From Streptomyces asiaticus (GTDB lineage Bacteria; Actinomycetota; Actinomycetes; Streptomycetales; Streptomycetaceae): DNA of 64,000 nt. The notes beneath the pieces are model-generated. The model searched no databases and was not told the origin of the DNA. It was given only the letters and a program-made list of their open reading frames with translations. The stretch spans positions 8,804,001 to 8,868,000 of the forward strand of contig NZ_JAGSHX010000006.1 in the NCBI RefSeq assembly GCF_018138715.1, given 5' to 3'. Positions 55,101 to 64,000 of this stretch are shown piece by piece (position 1 is the stretch's first letter; every line of letters starts with the position of its first letter). A program made the translations under genes and the position numbers.

Positions 55101-58100
55101 GGTGAATGGTCCGGTGTCGACGGTGGTGTCGGGGTCTGTTGAGGTGCTGGATGGGGTGTTGGCGGAGTTTCCGGAGGCCAAGCGGATTCCGGTGGATTAC
55201 GCCTCGCATTCGGCGCAGGTGGAGGAGGTGCGGGAGGGGCTGGCGGAGGCGTTGGCGCCGGTCCGGCCGCGTACGGGTGAGGTGCCGTTCTTTTCGACGG
55301 TGACCGGTCGGCTGATGGACACCGTGGGGTTGGATGCGGAGTACTGGTATCGGAATTTGCGTGAGACGGTGGAGTTCCAGTCCGCGATCGAGGGGCTGCT
55401 GGAGCTTGGCCATACGGTGTTCGTCGAGGCCAGCCCGCATCCGGTGCTGACCGTCGGCATCCAGGACACCGCCGACACCACCGACACCGACATCGTCGTA
55501 AGCGGGTCACTGCGCCGCGACGACGGCGGTCCCGTCCGTTTCCTCAGCACCGTCGGCCGAGTGTTCACCGAGGGTGTGCCCGTGGAGTGGCAGCCGGTGT
55601 TCGCCGCGACCGGAGCGCGACAGGTCGATCTCCCGACCTATGCGTTCCAGCATGAATGGTTCTGGCTGGATCCGGTGCGCGGTGCGAGTGATGTGGGCGG
55701 CGCGGGCCTTGCCGGTCTCGCTCACCCCTTGGTGAGCGCGGTGTTGCCCCTGCCCGAATCCGATGGCTGTGTGCTGACCGGCTCGCTCTCCTCGGCCACC
55801 CATCCCTGGCTGCGTGACCACGCCGTACTGGACAAGGTGTTGCTGCCGGGCACCGGGTTCGTGGAACTGGCACTTCAGGCCGGGCTGCACCTGGGCTGCC
55901 GGACGCTGGATGAGCTGACCCTACAGGCGCCGCTCGTGCTGCCCGCGCACGGAGACGTACAGATCCAGGTGGCGGTCGGCGGACCGGACGACAGCGGCCG
56001 GCGACCGGTCACGGTGTACTCCAGGCCGGGCCAGGACCGGACCTGGATACGGCACGCCACCGGCAGCATCAGCCCCGGCGGGGAAGCGGCCACCGTGGAA
56101 CGGGCGGTGTGGCCCCCGGTCGGCGTCACACCGGTCGACCTCACCGATGTCTACGCCGAGATGAGCACACGCGGCTACGCGTATGGCCCCGTTTTCCAGG
56201 GGCTGCGCGCCGCATGGCGGCGTGGCGACGAGGTGTTCGCCGAGGTGGTCCTGCCCGAGACGGCCGAGAGCGACGCGGGCCGTTGCGCCATCCACCCCGC
56301 CCTGCTCGACGCCGCCCTGCACGGCGCCGGACTGGGTGCGTTCGTGGCCGAACCAGGCCGACCGCACCTTCCGTTCGCCTGGACCGGTGTCACTCTGCAC
56401 GCCGTCGGAGCCACCACCTTGCGGGTTGTTCTGTCGCCCGCCGGGCCGGACACCATCTCGCTCCTGGCCATGGACGGCACGGGTGCACCGGTGCTGACGG
56501 CGGACTCTCTGGCCCTGCGCCCGGTGTCCGAGGGCGGGCTCGGTGGCGCTCACCACGACTCGCTGTTCCGCGTGGACTGGACCGAGCTCACCCTGGACGC
56601 CTCGGATACTTCGGACGCCTCGGATGAAGTTGCCTTCCCCGTCGTCGAGTCCTTGGCCCAGCTGACCGGGCTGACGGCGCCCCAGCTCGTACACGGGGCC
56701 GTGGTGTTCAGGCTTTCCACCGCGGAGACCACAGGAGGCGCCGCCGAGGAGAGCCCGGAGGACGTGTACGCGCTCACCAGCCGTGTCCTCGAGGTCACGC
56801 AGGCGTGGCTGGCGGACGACCGATTCGGGGACGCCCGCCTCGTCGTGGTGACGCGGGGGGCGGTCGCGACCACGCCCGGCGAAGACCCGCGGAGCCTTGC
56901 CGCCGCCGCGGTCTGGGGCCTCATCCGCACCGCGCAGACCGAGAACCCCGGCCGTTTCGTACTCGTGGACACGGTGGACGAGGATCCGTCGGCGTTGCCG
57001 ACAGTGCTCGCCACCGATGAGCCGCAGGTGGCGATCCGGGCGGGGAAGGCGCTGGTGCCCAGGCTGGTACGGGCCGCCTCGTCGGCACTGCCGGTACCGG
57101 CCGGGACGGACACCTGGCGGCTCGAGACCGGCGGCCAGGACACGCTGGAAAACCTGGCCCTCGCGCCCTGCGCGGAGGCGTCCAGGCCGCTGGCCGCAGA
57201 CGAGATCCGGGTGGCCGTGCACACGGCCGGGGTCAACTTCCGTGACGTCCTGCTCGCCCTGGGGATGTACCCGGACAAGGCCGGTCTGCTGGGCAGCGAA
57301 GCCGCCGGGACGGTGCTGGAGATCGGCTCCGGAGTGGCGGGAGTGGCACCCGGGGATCGGGTGATGGGTCTGTTCTCCGGCGCCTTCGGACCGGTGGCGA
57401 TCACGGATCACCGGCTGGTGGCGCCGATCCCGGAGGGGTGGTCCTTCCCGCAGGCAGCCGCCACCCCGATCGCCTTCCTCACCGCGATGTACGCCTTGAT
57501 CGACCTGGCCGATGTGCGGAGCGGCGAGTCGGTGCTGGTGCACGCGGCGGCCGGTGGCGTCGGGATGGCGGCAGTGCAGGTGGCGCGCTGGCTGGGCGCC
57601 GAGGTGTTCGCCACCGCGAGCCCGGCCAAGTGGGACGCGGTGCGCGCATGCGGGGTCGCCCCGCGGCGGATCGCCTCCTCCCGCTCGCCGGAGTTCGCGG
57701 ACCACTTCCGCTCGGACGCACCGGACGGCGTGGATGTCGTACTCAACTCGCTGACCGGTGAACTCCTCAACGCGTCGTTCGGACTGCTGCGTCCCGGTGG
57801 ACGGCTGATCGAGATGGGCAGGACCGACCTCCGGGATGCCGAGGAGGTCATGGCGCGCCACGGTGTGTCGTACCGGGCCTTCGAACTGCTCGACGCCGGT
57901 CCCGACCGGATCGGCCAACTGCTCACCGAGCTGCTCTCCCTGTTCCACCAGGGCGTGTTCACCCCGCTGCCCCTGCGCGTCCAGGACGTACGGCAGGCGA
58001 GTGACGCTTTCCGCCACCTCTCCCAGGCGCGCCACATCGGCAAGCTGGCCCTCACCATCCCGCGACCGCTGTCCGGCGGCACCGCACTGATCACCGGGGG

Positions 58101-61100
58101 CACCGGGACACTGGGCGGTCTGGTGGCTCGCCATCTGGTGCGGGAGCGCGGAGTGACGGAGCTGGTGCTGGCGGGGCGTCGTGGTGACACCGCTCCGGGC
58201 GCGGCCGAGCTGGTCGCCGAGCTGGAGGCCGCCGGGGCGCGGGTGCGGGTGGTCGCATGCGATGTGTCGGGCCGGGACGCCACCGCCGCACTCGTCGCCT
58301 CGCTGCCGAACCTGCGGAGTGTGGTGCACACGGCCGGTGTTCTCGACGACGCCGTGATCGGGTCGCTCACCCCGGAGCGACTGCGGACGGTACTGCGTCC
58401 CAAGGCGAACGCCGCATGGCATCTGCATGAACTGACCCGCGACCGGGACCTGGCCGAGTTCGTGGTGTTCTCCTCGGCGGCCGGAGTACTCGGTGGCCCA
58501 GGGCAGGGCAATTACGCGGCGGCCAACGCCTTCCTGGACGCGCTGGCCGCGCGCCGCCGGGCACAGGGACTGCCCGCGACCTCTCTGGCCTGGGGCTTCT
58601 GGGAGCAACGCAGCGGGCTGACCGAACACCTGACCACCGACCGGCTCGCCCGAGCCGGCGTCCTGCCGCTGTCCACCGACGAGGGGCTGGCCCTCTTCGA
58701 CGCCGCCCGCGCGACCGGCGACACCCTACTGGTGCCGATGCGTTACGAACCGTCCTCGCAGGGCCCTGAGCCGGTACCCGCCCTGCTGCGTGGCCTCGTA
58801 CGCGCTCCGCTCGCCCGTGCCCTTCCGGGCCCGGCCGATGGTGCGGGCAACGGTGTGGCTGAGGGCCTCGCCGGGCTGCCGACGGACGAACGCCTCGGCG
58901 CCCTGCTCGACCTGGTCCGCCGGCAGGCGGCGGCCGTGCTCGGCCACGGCGGTCCGGAATCCGTGACACCCCAGCGGCCGTTCAAGGAACTCGGCTTCGA
59001 CTCGCTCTCCGCGGTGGAACTGCGCAACCGGCTGCGCACGGCGACCGGCCGACGGTTGCAGGCCACCCTCATCTTCGACCACCCCACTCCGGCCGCGCTC
59101 GCACACCACCTCGACGCCGAGCTGTTCGGCGCCACCGACGTGGCGGCGCCCGTACCGGCACCGGCGGTCGCGCACCCCGCCGACGAACCGATCGCCATCG
59201 TCGGCATGAGCTGCCGGCTCCCCGCCGGGGTGGACTCCCCGGAGGCGCTGTGGAAGCTGCTGGTGAGCGGCACGGACGCGATATCGGAGCTGCCCCGGGA
59301 CCGCGGCTGGGACCTCGACGCGCTCTACGACCAGGACCCGAGCCGGCCCGGCACGACATACGCCAGGACCGGTGGCTTCCTGAAGAACGCGGCGGACTTC
59401 GACGCGGGATTCTTCACCATCTCCCCCCGAGAGGCGCTGGCCGCGGATCCCCAGCAACGGCTGTGGCTCGAGGCGTGCTGGGAAGCCTTCGAACGCGCCG
59501 GTATCGATCCGCTCGCCCTGAAGGGCACCCGCACCGGGGTGTTCGCGGGTGCCGCTTCGACGACGTACGGCGCGGGCCAGGCCGCCACTCCGGACGGCTC
59601 CGAGGGGTACCTGCTCACCGGGAACTCCACCTCCGTGATCTCCGGCCGCGTGGCCTACACCCTCGGCCTCGAAGGCCCCGCCGTCACCGTGGACACCGCG
59701 TGCTCGTCCTCGCTGGTCAGCGTGCACTGGGCGTGTGAGTCCCTGCGCCGGGGCGAAAGCACACTGGCGCTGGCGGGCGGTGTGGCGGTGATGACGACAC
59801 CGGACCTGCTGGTCGAATTCTCCCGCCAGCGCGGACTCGCACCCGACGGGCGGTGCAAGTCCTTCGCCGCCGCCGCTGACGGCACCGGGTTCGCCGAAGG
59901 CGCCGGGGTGCTCGTCTTGGAACGGCTCTCCGACGCCGCGCGGAACGGCCACCAGGTGCTGGCGGTGATCCGTGGCTCCGCCGTCAACCAGGACGGTGCG
60001 TCGAATGGCTTGACGGCGCCGAATGGTCCGTCGCAGCAGCGGGTGATCCGGCAGGCGCTGGCGAACGCCGGACTCGCCTCCCAGGATGTCGACGCGGTGG
60101 AGGCGCACGGTACGGGTACGACACTGGGCGACCCCATCGAGGCGCAGGCTCTGCTGGCCACCTACGGCCAGGACCGGGATCCGGATCGGCCGCTGCTGCT
60201 GGGCTCCGTGAAGTCCAACATCGGGCACACCCAGGCGGCCGCGGGCGCCGCCGGCCTCATCAAGATGGTTCTGGCGCTGCGCAACGGCGTACTGCCGCGC
60301 ACCCTGCACGTCGACGAGCCCTCCCCGCACGTCGACTGGGACGCCGGGGCCATGGAGCTGCTGACCGAGCAGACCGCGTGGCCCGACCGGGACCACCTGC
60401 GCCGGGCCGGGGTGTCCGCGTTCGGTGTGAGTGGCACCAACGCCCATGTGATCCTCGAGCAGGCCCCGAAGCCGGATGAGAACGGCGAACCGGACACCGT
60501 CCGGTCGGGGTTGCCCGCGGTGCCCTGGGTGCTGTCGGGCGCGGGAGCGGCCGGGCTGCGGGCCCAGGCCCAGCGGCTGGCGTCCTTCGTGCGCGAGAAC
60601 CCCGAGCTCGACCCCGTGGACGTGGGCTGGTCCCTGGTCACGACCCGCGCTGCCCTGTCCCACCGAGCCGTCGTCGTGGGCGCGGACCGCATGGAACTGC
60701 TGCGCGAGCTGGCCGCGGTGGAATCCGTGGGCGCCGCCGAGACGGGGCGCGAAGTGGTGTTCGTCTTCCCGGGGCAGGGGTCGCAGTGGGTTGGGATGGC
60801 GTTGGAGTTGGTGGAGTCGTCGCCGGTGTTCGCGGGGCGGTTGGGTGAGTGTGCGGATGCACTCGCCCCGTTTGTGGAGTGGTCGTTGTTCGATGTGTTG
60901 GGTGATGAGGTGGCGTTGGGGCGGGTTGATGTGGTGCAGCCGGTGTTGTGGGCGGTGATGGTGTCGTTGGCTGCGTTGTGGCGTTCGTTTGGTGTGGTGC
61001 CGTCGGTGGTGGTGGGTCATTCGCAGGGTGAGATCGCGGCGGCGTGTGTGGCGGGTGGTCTGTCGCTGGAGGACGGTGCGCGTGTGGTGGCCTTGCGGAG

Positions 61101-64000
61101 CAGGGCGTTGCTGGCTCTGTCGGGTCGGGGTGGGATGGTGTCGGTTCCGGTGGCTGCCGATCGGCTGCGGGGTCGTGTGGGGTTGTCGGTGGCGGCGGTG
61201 AATGGTCCGGTGTCGACGGTGGTGTCGGGGTCCGTTGAGGTGCTGGATGGGGTGTTGGCGGAGTTCCCGGAGGCCAAGCGGATTCCGGTGGATTACGCCT
61301 CGCATTCGGCGCAGGTGGAGGGGATCCGGGAGGGGCTGGCGGAGGCGTTGGCGCCGGTGCGGCCGCGTGCGGGTGAGGTGCCGTTCTATTCGACGGTGAC
61401 CGGTCGGTTGATGGACACCGTTGAGTTGGACGCGGGGTACTGGTATCGGAATCTGCGTGAGACGGTGGAGTTCCAGTCCGCGATCGAGGGGCTGCTGGAG
61501 CTTGGCCATACGGTGTTTGTCGAGGCCAGTCCGCATCCGGTGCTGACCATCGGCATCCAGGACACCGCCCATGCGATGGACACCCCAATCGCGGCCGTCG
61601 GTTCGCTCCGCCGGGATGAGGGAGGCGTCCGGCGGTTCCTGACGTCACTGGCCGAGGTGTCCGTCCGCGGTGTCGAGGTCAACTGGCAGACGGGCTTCGA
61701 CGGCACCGGCGCTCGGCGAGTCGACTTGCCCACCTACGCGTTCCAGCGCGAGCGGTTCTGGCTGGTGCCGTCGACGGGCACGGGCGACGCGTCCGGTCTG
61801 GGCCTGGGCGCCGTTGACCATCCGCTGCTGGGCGCGGCGGTGCCCCTCCCGGACGCGGACGGCTGTGTGCTGACCGGTGCGCTGTCGCCGGCCGGGCAGC
61901 CATGGCTGGCCGACCACTCCGTCCTGGGCATGGTCCTGCTGCCGGGCACCGCCTTCGTGGAGCTCGCGTTGCAGGCGGGGGCGCGGTTCGGCTGCGACAC
62001 ACTGGAAGAGCTGACGTTGCATGAGCCGCTCGTCCTGCCCGAGCGGGAGACCGTGCAAATCCAGGTGTCGGTCGGAGGCTCGGACGACCTCGGAGGTCGT
62101 CCCGTCACGGTGTTCTCCCGCTGTGAGGGTGACTGGATACGCCACGCCGGAGGCACCCTGCGGGTGGGCGAGCGTGGCGATCCGCCCGCGAATCCGTCGG
62201 CCTGGCCACCGGCCGATGCCCGGCCGCTCGATGTCGCCGAGTTGCACACGACGATGGCTGAGCGGGGCTATCAGTACGGCCCCGCCTTCCAGGGTCTGCG
62301 GAAGGCATGGATCCGGGACAGCGAAGTGTTTCTCGACGTCGCGTTGCCCGAGCAGGTGCGGGGTGACGCCGCCCGCTGCGGAGTGCATCCCGCGTTGCTG
62401 GACGCGGCCCTGCAAGGCATCGGCCTCGGCGCCTTCGTCAGCGAACCGGGGCAGGCCCATCTCCCCTTCTCCTGGAGCGGGGTGACCCTGCACGCGGTGG
62501 GCGCCACCACCGTGCGGGTGACGCTCAGCCCGGCCGGTCCGGACACGGTGGCCATTCGGATCACGGACACCATCGGGGCGCCCGTGCTGTCCATCGACGC
62601 GCTGGCGATGCGTCCGCTCGCGGAGCAGCGACTGCTCGAGGCGGGCGGCAGCCGCGGCGATGCGCTGTTCCGGCTGGAGTGGAAGGAGCTTCCCGCTCCC
62701 ATGGCCACCGGCCCGCGGGCCCTGTCCTGGGGCCTGCTGGGCGGCCACGACGAGCCTCGGCTGACCGCGGCGCTGACCGCGGCCGGTGTGTCGCCACAAC
62801 GCCATCGGGACCTCGCCTCCATCGACCAGGTGCCGGATGTGCTGGTCCTGTCGTGTCCGGCCGAGGCGGATGGCGGCCCGGCTCCGGAAGCGGCCTCGTC
62901 CGCCCTCCGCCGAGTGCTGGAAGTGGTGCGGGAGTGGCTCGGGGACGCGCGGTACACCGATGCCCGCCTGATGGTGCTCACCCGCCGCGCGGTGGCCACA
63001 TCCACCGATGACGACGTGGAGGATCTGGCGGCGGCCGCCGTACGGGGGCTCCTGCGCACCGCACAACGGGAGAACCCCGACCGGCTCGTCGTGATCGACC
63101 ATGATGACTCGGACCTTGAGGCGCTCCCCGCAGTGCTCGCGACAGGGGAACCCGAAGCGGCCATCCGGGCCGGTACGGTGCTGGTGCCCAGGCTGGTCAA
63201 GGCGGCCGCACCGGACGGGAAAGCCCCCGCCTGGGACGCCGGCACCGTGCTGATCACCGGCGGGACGGGGACACTCGGCCGCCTGGTCGCCCACCATCTG
63301 GTGACCACTCATGGCGCGCGTGACCTGGTGCTCGCCAGTCGCGGCGGCGGGGCCACCGCGCCCGGCGCCGTGGAACTGGCCACCGAACTGGAGGCGCTCG
63401 GCGCCCACATCCGCGTCGCCGCCTGCGATGTGGCCGATCGTGCCCAGTTGACCGCGCTGCTCGACACCATTCCGGCGCTGCGCGCCGTCGTCCACACCGC
63501 CGGTGTGGTGGCCGACGGTGTCATCGGCTCGATGACCGCCGAACGCGTGGAAACCGTCCTACGGCCGAAGGCGAACGCGGCGTGGCACCTGCACGAGCTG
63601 ACCCGTCGGCTGGACCTGGACGCGTTCGTACTCTTCTCCTCCGCCACCGGAGTGCTGGGCAGCGCGGGACAGGGCAACTACGCCGCGGCCAACGCCTTCC
63701 TCGACGCGCTGGCCGTGCACCGGCGGGCCCAGGGGCTCCCCGCGGTATCGGTGGCATGGGGCCTGTGGGAGCGGCGCAGTGGCCTGACCGCACATCTGTC
63801 GGAGCAGGACGTGACCCGTATGACCAGCACGGGCGCCGTTCCCCTCTCCGACGAACGCGGTCTCGAGCTGTTCGACGCCGCGTGCCGGAGTGGCGAACCC
63901 ACACTCGTGGCCACCCCGTTGCACCTTCGCGCGGTGGCGGCCACCGGTACGGTGCCGCCCGTGCTCAGCGCGCTGGCACCGACCCCGCCACGCCGGGCCG
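43126..64000 (+). CDS. type I modular PKS 2: extension modules 4 to 7, continuing past the window
   Basis: The frame is open for at least 6958 codons without a stop. Layout: an N-terminal coiled-coil docking helix (residues 1-32, [20 protein letters not shown]), then KS-AT-DH-KR-ACP, KS-AT-KR-ACP, KS-AT-DH-ER-KR-ACP and KS-AT-DH-KR. KS cysteines are at residues 205, 1903, 3486 and 5526; ACP serines at 1671, 3250 and 5293. AT motifs predict an unusual extender in module 4 (VASH) and methylmalonyl in modules 5-7. GTG 43126 is supported by GAGAGG at 43112-43117, eight bases upstream, and by the docking helix that starts there. It takes over the chain from PKS 1 through paired docking helices. 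There is no thioesterase in the window. Confidence 0.95.
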   Translation, partial: MENEEKLRHYLKEVTKDLRQTRQRLQDVEAKSREPIAIVGMSCRFPGGIATPEALWDLVRQGGDAVSEFPTDRGWDTEGLYDPAGGSGKSVTRHGGFLCGVADFDAALFGISPREALAMDPQQRLMLETSWEAFERAGVNRDAVRGSRTGVFIGTNGQDYATLLSAARDDVQGHLGTGSAASVLSGRIAYTFGLEGPTVTVDTACSSSLIALHLAVQALRNGECELALAGGVTVMTTTNTFVELSKQGGLAPDGRSKAFAAAADGTGWGEGAGMLLVERLSDAERHGHPVLAVVRGTAANQDGASNGLTAPNGPSQRRVIRAALSNAQLSTGDVDVVEAHGTGTRLGDPIEAQALLDTYGQGRDRPLWLGSVKSNLGHTQAAAGVAGVIKMVLAMRHGVLPRTLHVDEPTPHVDWSAGAVRLLTERTPWPETDRPRRAGVSAFGVSGTNAHVIVEQAPEAEPIEPPRTDPVTVPWVLSGQGEAGLRAFAARLADVATEAHPGDLGWTLATTRSALPHRAVVIGSTPEELRSGLAAVAAGEPASNVVEGVAGSDTGVVFVFPGQGSQWAGMAVELLDSSPAFARRFAECARALETHLDWSIEDVVRSAPGAPSLDLIEVVQPVLFTMMVSLAELWASYGVTPSAVVGHSQGEIAAACVAGALSLEDAAKVVVLRSRLFAETLVGNGAIASVALPAEQLATRIEPWGERLVVAGVNGPAAATVAGDPQSLEEFVAACTADGVRARVVPATVASHGPQVEPLRERLLALLADVAPRQSTVPFYSTVTGGLLDTTELDADYWFWNARKPIDFLGALRALFADGHRVFVESSTHPALTMGVQHTADASGESVEVTGSLRRGEGGLAQFHSAVARLHVHGVRVDWSAAFGAARRVELPTYPFQRERYWLTPRPGQGDASALGLGALDHPLLGATVVLPESGGCLLTGRLSLAGHPWLADHALSGVVLLPGTGFVELVLQAGLRWGCGVVEELTLEGPLVVPERGEVEVQVSVGGVDGAGCRSVSVFSCRGGEWVRHAVGVLGVGEGVVPGGEVWPPVGAEWVGVEGVYGVLAERGYAYGPVFQGLRDAWRRGDEVFVEVEVPAEARGDAARCAIHPALLDAALHGVRFGGFVSDDDQAYVPFSWTGVTLHAVGATALRVTLSPAGRDAIALRATDTTGAPVLSARSLALRPVSAQQLNDTRGSRTDALHRVEWVDAPGTVAVGGEVAPRTEVVRVVSDGPDVVGEAYRHVLEVLERVQAWVADEDLAGERLVVVTRGAADAGDGVEDLAGAAVWGLVRSAQSENPGRVVLVDTDDLDGVDSLLPGVLALGEEQVLVRSGAVRVPRLGRVPGEVPGEVSGGFGSGAVLVTGGTGVLGGLVSRHLVARHGVSRLVLLSRRGAEAEGAAESREELEAAGAEVLIAACDAADREALAGVLSGLPADFALSGVVHAAGVLDDGLLTSLTRERVEPVLRAKVDAAWNLHELTTGMDLSAFVLFSSAAGVLGNAGQGSYAAANGFLDALAAHRRARGLSAVSIAWGFWEERSELTQHLSADDLARAHAVPMPTSQALDLFDAALAAHEPMVLAAPLNPQAWSDAGHLPPVLRDLVRPRIRRAAETTDAPESASALGHRLAAVDRSEWDQVVRELVRNHIAAVLRHASAESVDTSRTFQEIGFDSLTAVELRNRISAATGVRLPATAVFDYPTPQALAEYLLAEVLGKDSAAAAAPAGTALVADDPIVIVGMSCRYPGGITSPEALWDLVRSDGDAISVLPADRGWDLDGLYDPDPDRTGTSYARSGGFVYDAAEFDAAFFGISPREAAAMDPQQRLLLETSWEAFERAGIPATSVKGERIGVFTGVMHHDYLTRLSTTPDAVEGYLGTGAAAGVASGRVAYTFGLEGPAVTVDTACSSSLVALHLAVQALRLGECSLALAGGVTVMSTPTVFVEFSRQRGLAPDGRCKAFAGAADGTGFAEGIGMLLVERLSDARRNGHPVLAVVRGSAVNQDGASNGLTAPNGPSQQRVIRQALASAGLAAGDVDAVEAHGTGTTLGDPIEAQALLATYGQGRDADRPLLLGSIKSNIGHTQAAAGVAGVIKMVMALRHGVLPRSLHIDEPTPHVDWSTGAVELLSEQTAWPEAGRPRRAGVSSFGISGTNAHLILEQAPLPTAAERPADAEPAPVEPAQVKPAQVKPAQVKPGDAEPGDLETGAAEPAAVVPWIVSGRDRHALRAQAERLRAHVVSHPDRSVADIGFSLLTSRAVLEHRAVVLGGDHAELLAGLTALARDEPAPGVVEALDAAEPGRKVVFVFPGQGSQWAGMALELLESSPVFARRMGECAGALASLVEWSLPDVLADERALARVDVVQPVLWAVMVSLAELWRSYGVVPSAVVGHSQGEIAAACVAGGLSLADGARVVVLRGKALLALSGRGGMVSVPVPADRLRDRPGVSIAAMNGPSSTVVSGGDEALDAVLAEFPAAKRIPVDYASHSPQIDDIRDELLKALAPIEPRAAAIPFHSTVTGRPIDTADLDADYWYRNLRETVELERVTRAVIEDGHHTFIEISPHPVLTTGLRETLDDADAHGGLVLASLRRDDGGLTRFLTALAEAYAHGVEVDWLPLFPGARRVDLPTYAFQRERYWLDAPAAEAPTSAIDAEFWAAVEREDLESLAATLRVDGQPLREVLPALSQWRRERRDVSTIDSWRYTIRWKPLTPPATSATGIWLVVVSHAEAGHEWVAGVTDALTRHGAEPLVVVLGEPELDRAALAARLGGVLADTPRISGVVSLTALDESPHPAYPSVPQGYAMTLLLSQALGDAGVEAPLWCLTQRGVSLGDAGGSGSGRGSSSGSGDGTGKDKGDVAVSRKQALTWGLGKVIALEQPLRWGGLIDLPEGVAPQTQEHLAGVLSGTSDEDQVAIRPTGLFGRRLAHAPARERGGSWQPRGTVLVTGGTGALGGHVARWLAGQGAEHVVLTSRRGMAAPGAERLVGELEALGARVTVAACDVGDRDALAGLLAEIGPLTAVVHTAAVLDDGTLNSLTTDQLQRVLRVKTDGAVHLHELTRDMELSAFVLFSSLSGTLGAPGQGNYAPGHVFVDTLAEQRRAEGLVATSIAWGLWAGDGMGEGGVGDVARRHGVPEMAPEMAVAAMARAVEQDDTVVTVAEIDWDRHYVAFTATRPSPLLADLPEVRALVDAGVGQGSADPGHERPEFAERLAGMAETDRNHALLDLIRRHVAVVLGHTGPDAIDPGRAFHEIGFDSVTAVELRNRLNRATGLRLPATVTFDRPTPLAMAQYLRGELLHDAQDRSAPALPVRATGAVDDEPIAIVGMSCRFPGDVASPEDLWRLLADGSDAIGEFPENRGWDTAHLFHPDPDHRGTSSTRAAAFLSGAGEFDAGFFGISPREAVAMDPQQRLLLEVSWEALERAGIDPMTLRGSETGVFTGTNGQDYASLLKADETGDFEGRVGTGNSASVMSGRISYVLGLEGPALTVDTACSSSLVALHLAVRALRSGECSLALAGGASVMTTAGIFVEFSRQRALAADGRCKAFAAAADGTGWGEGAGMLVVERLSDAERLGHRVLAVVRGSAVNQDGASNGLTAPNGPSQQRVIRQALASAGLAAGDVDAVEAHGTGTTLGDPIEAQALLATYGQGRDADRPLLLGSIKSNIGHTQAAAGVAGVIKMVMALRHGVLPRSLHIDEPTPHVDWSTGAVELLSEQTAWPENTRPRRAGVSAFGVSGTNAHVILEQAPEPTAEPESGPEFSPERDEPGAVPWVVTGASEAGVRAQAARLMAFVDDRPELRPADIGWSLASTRAALSHRAVVVGADRAELLRELEAVASGSATVGEARMRSGVVFVFPGQGSQWAGMALELLEHSPVFAGRMRECADALGPFVEWSLFDVLGDEVALGRVDVVQPVLWAVMVSLAELWCSFGVVPSVVVGHSQGEIAAACVAGGLSLEDGARVVALRSRALLALSGRGGMVSVPVAADRLRGRVGLSVAAVNGPVSTVVSGSVEVLDGVLAEFPEAKRIPVDYASHSAQVEEVREGLAEALAPVRPRTGEVPFFSTVTGRLMDTVGLDAEYWYRNLRETVEFQSAIEGLLELGHTVFVEASPHPVLTVGIQDTADTTDTDIVVSGSLRRDDGGPVRFLSTVGRVFTEGVPVEWQPVFAATGARQVDLPTYAFQHEWFWLDPVRGASDVGGAGLAGLAHPLVSAVLPLPESDGCVLTGSLSSATHPWLRDHAVLDKVLLPGTGFVELALQAGLHLGCRTLDELTLQAPLVLPAHGDVQIQVAVGGPDDSGRRPVTVYSRPGQDRTWIRHATGSISPGGEAATVERAVWPPVGVTPVDLTDVYAEMSTRGYAYGPVFQGLRAAWRRGDEVFAEVVLPETAESDAGRCAIHPALLDAALHGAGLGAFVAEPGRPHLPFAWTGVTLHAVGATTLRVVLSPAGPDTISLLAMDGTGAPVLTADSLALRPVSEGGLGGAHHDSLFRVDWTELTLDASDTSDASDEVAFPVVESLAQLTGLTAPQLVHGAVVFRLSTAETTGGAAEESPEDVYALTSRVLEVTQAWLADDRFGDARLVVVTRGAVATTPGEDPRSLAAAAVWGLIRTAQTENPGRFVLVDTVDEDPSALPTVLATDEPQVAIRAGKALVPRLVRAASSALPVPAGTDTWRLETGGQDTLENLALAPCAEASRPLAADEIRVAVHTAGVNFRDVLLALGMYPDKAGLLGSEAAGTVLEIGSGVAGVAPGDRVMGLFSGAFGPVAITDHRLVAPIPEGWSFPQAAATPIAFLTAMYALIDLADVRSGESVLVHAAAGGVGMAAVQVARWLGAEVFATASPAKWDAVRACGVAPRRIASSRSPEFADHFRSDAPDGVDVVLNSLTGELLNASFGLLRPGGRLIEMGRTDLRDAEEVMARHGVSYRAFELLDAGPDRIGQLLTELLSLFHQGVFTPLPLRVQDVRQASDAFRHLSQARHIGKLALTIPRPLSGGTALITGGTGTLGGLVARHLVRERGVTELVLAGRRGDTAPGAAELVAELEAAGARVRVVACDVSGRDATAALVASLPNLRSVVHTAGVLDDAVIGSLTPERLRTVLRPKANAAWHLHELTRDRDLAEFVVFSSAAGVLGGPGQGNYAAANAFLDALAARRRAQGLPATSLAWGFWEQRSGLTEHLTTDRLARAGVLPLSTDEGLALFDAARATGDTLLVPMRYEPSSQGPEPVPALLRGLVRAPLARALPGPADGAGNGVAEGLAGLPTDERLGALLDLVRRQAAAVLGHGGPESVTPQRPFKELGFDSLSAVELRNRLRTATGRRLQATLIFDHPTPAALAHHLDAELFGATDVAAPVPAPAVAHPADEPIAIVGMSCRLPAGVDSPEALWKLLVSGTDAISELPRDRGWDLDALYDQDPSRPGTTYARTGGFLKNAADFDAGFFTISPREALAADPQQRLWLEACWEAFERAGIDPLALKGTRTGVFAGAASTTYGAGQAATPDGSEGYLLTGNSTSVISGRVAYTLGLEGPAVTVDTACSSSLVSVHWACESLRRGESTLALAGGVAVMTTPDLLVEFSRQRGLAPDGRCKSFAAAADGTGFAEGAGVLVLERLSDAARNGHQVLAVIRGSAVNQDGASNGLTAPNGPSQQRVIRQALANAGLASQDVDAVEAHGTGTTLGDPIEAQALLATYGQDRDPDRPLLLGSVKSNIGHTQAAAGAAGLIKMVLALRNGVLPRTLHVDEPSPHVDWDAGAMELLTEQTAWPDRDHLRRAGVSAFGVSGTNAHVILEQAPKPDENGEPDTVRSGLPAVPWVLSGAGAAGLRAQAQRLASFVRENPELDPVDVGWSLVTTRAALSHRAVVVGADRMELLRELAAVESVGAAETGREVVFVFPGQGSQWVGMALELVESSPVFAGRLGECADALAPFVEWSLFDVLGDEVALGRVDVVQPVLWAVMVSLAALWRSFGVVPSVVVGHSQGEIAAACVAGGLSLEDGARVVALRSRALLALSGRGGMVSVPVAADRLRGRVGLSVAAVNGPVSTVVSGSVEVLDGVLAEFPEAKRIPVDYASHSAQVEGIREGLAEALAPVRPRAGEVPFYSTVTGRLMDTVELDAGYWYRNLRETVEFQSAIEGLLELGHTVFVEASPHPVLTIGIQDTAHAMDTPIAAVGSLRRDEGGVRRFLTSLAEVSVRGVEVNWQTGFDGTGARRVDLPTYAFQRERFWLVPSTGTGDASGLGLGAVDHPLLGAAVPLPDADGCVLTGALSPAGQPWLADHSVLGMVLLPGTAFVELALQAGARFGCDTLEELTLHEPLVLPERETVQIQVSVGGSDDLGGRPVTVFSRCEGDWIRHAGGTLRVGERGDPPANPSAWPPADARPLDVAELHTTMAERGYQYGPAFQGLRKAWIRDSEVFLDVALPEQVRGDAARCGVHPALLDAALQGIGLGAFVSEPGQAHLPFSWSGVTLHAVGATTVRVTLSPAGPDTVAIRITDTIGAPVLSIDALAMRPLAEQRLLEAGGSRGDALFRLEWKELPAPMATGPRALSWGLLGGHDEPRLTAALTAAGVSPQRHRDLASIDQVPDVLVLSCPAEADGGPAPEAASSALRRVLEVVREWLGDARYTDARLMVLTRRAVATSTDDDVEDLAAAAVRGLLRTAQRENPDRLVVIDHDDSDLEALPAVLATGEPEAAIRAGTVLVPRLVKAAAPDGKAPAWDAGTVLITGGTGTLGRLVAHHLVTTHGARDLVLASRGGGATAPGAVELATELEALGAHIRVAACDVADRAQLTALLDTIPALRAVVHTAGVVADGVIGSMTAERVETVLRPKANAAWHLHELTRRLDLDAFVLFSSATGVLGSAGQGNYAAANAFLDALAVHRRAQGLPAVSVAWGLWERRSGLTAHLSEQDVTRMTSTGAVPLSDERGLELFDAACRSGEPTLVATPLHLRAVAATGTVPPVLSALAPTPPRRA
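44351..44555 (+). repeat. duplicated KS end, copy 2 (module 4)
   Basis: Partner of 34631-34835. The identity ends abruptly after TVPWVL at the KS-AT linker, which suggests gene conversion rather than selection alone. Confidence 0.9.
46012..46421 (+). repeat. duplicated DH block, copy 2 (module 4)
   Basis: Partner of 36229-36638. Upstream of this block the two DH domains differ and use C-ending codons, so the border is sharp. Confidence 0.9.
49106..49518 (+). repeat. duplicated KS segment, copy 1 (module 5)
   Basis: 413 bases identical by eye to 53855-54267 of module 6 (constant offset 4749). The segment covers the [12 protein letters not shown] to AWPE part of the KS. Confidence 0.93.
49651..49695 (+). 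repeat. 15-base repeat in the KS5-AT5 linker
   Basis: Three perfect copies of CCCGCTCAGGTCAAG (49651, 49666, 49681), preceded by one diverged unit, encode PAQVK blocks in the linker. Confidence 0.95.
53855..54267 (+). repeat. duplicated KS segment, copy 2 (module 6)
   Basis: Partner of 49106-49518. The flanking KS sequence on both sides is clearly different, so the copy borders are sharp. Confidence 0.93.
54796..55462 (+). repeat. conserved AT block, module 6 copy
   Basis: Partner of 35194-35860. Codons such as TTG, GTT and TTT are common here but rare in the flanking sequence. Confidence 0.85.
59182..64000 (+). other. PKS module 7: KS-AT(methylmalonyl)-DH-KR, ACP outside window
   Basis: KS Cys codon is 59701-59703; the N-terminal motif reads [17 protein letters not shown], differing from the [17 protein letters not shown] norm. 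AT has GHSQGE (61015) and YASHS (61294). DH has [10 protein letters not shown] (61915-61944) and DAALQ (62401). KR has GGTGTLG (63259) and VAD (63508-63516) in place of LDD. The ACP must follow beyond 64000. Predicted unit: alkene with methyl. Confidence 0.85.

Larger units (their letters stand above)
53056..59120 (+). other. PKS module 6: KS-AT(methylmalonyl)-DH-ER-KR-ACP
   Basis: KS Cys codon is 53581-53583. AT has GHSQGE (54919) and YASHS (55198). DH has [10 protein letters not shown] (55819-55848), with Asp in place of the usual Gly, and DAALH (56308). ER (about 57115-58070) has [10 protein letters not shown] (57541), the NADPH site. KR has GGTGTLG (58096) and LDD (58342-58350). ACP Ser is 59002-59004. 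This is the only fully reducing module in the window; predicted unit is CH(CH3)-CH2. Confidence 0.88.

Overview
This is a very GC-rich actinobacterial window, almost certainly Streptomyces. The signs are long GC-rich reading frames, GTG starts, ATGA and GTGA gene overlaps, a Tat-dependent oxidase, a sugar ABC importer without its own ATPase, and giant modular polyketide synthases. Two thirds of the window (about 20.6-64 kb) is the left end of one hybrid NRPS/type I PKS gene cluster that runs off the right edge.

Left part (1-12 kb): the C-terminal end of an AfsR/LuxR-class regulator with a TPR-like region, then an NmrA-type SDR (+), an alpha/beta hydrolase translationally coupled to an FAD monooxygenase (-), and a TetR repressor (-) divergent from an imine-reductase-like NAD(P) oxidoreductase (+) across a region with three copies of a likely TetR operator. 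Next come a Tat-exported flavin amine oxidase, an acyl-CoA-dehydrogenase-like flavoenzyme, and a class III aminotransferase coupled to an orphan double-[2Fe-2S] protein, all on the minus strand.

Middle part (12-20.4 kb, all minus): an alpha-glucan utilisation locus transcribed as LacI regulator, lipoprotein solute-binding protein, two permeases, GH13 alpha-glucosidase and secreted GH87-like glucanase. No ABC ATPase is present, so a shared MsiK-type ATPase elsewhere is likely.

Right part (20.6-64 kb, all plus): a consensus-like TTGACA-N18-TAGGTT promoter, a 500-base leader with one doubtful small ORF, then a C-A-PCP-C NRPS (1587 aa) with a proline-like specificity code. A PKS of 5715 aa follows (KSQ-AT-ACP loading module plus modules 1-3), then a second PKS of at least 6958 codons (modules 4 to 7, still open at the window end). 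The PKS starts its own chain by KSQ decarboxylation of malonyl-ACP, so the NRPS cannot feed it. Its C-A-PCP-C layout is that of RapP, FkbP and MerP, which add pipecolate (or proline) at the end of the chain and close the macrolactone. The predicted chain head is CH3-CH(OH)-CH(CH3)-CH=C(CH3)-CH(OH)-CH2-CH=C(R)-CH(OH)-CH(CH3)-CH2-CH(CH3)-CH=C(CH3)-CO-. I infer a meridamycin-like member of the FKBP-ligand macrolides.

The PKS genes carry clear traces of internal gene conversion: a 413-base stretch identical by eye between two KS domains, near-identical AT and DH blocks with G/T-rich codon use, and several short in-frame minisatellites in linkers. All domain calls are by motif reading; no searches were run.
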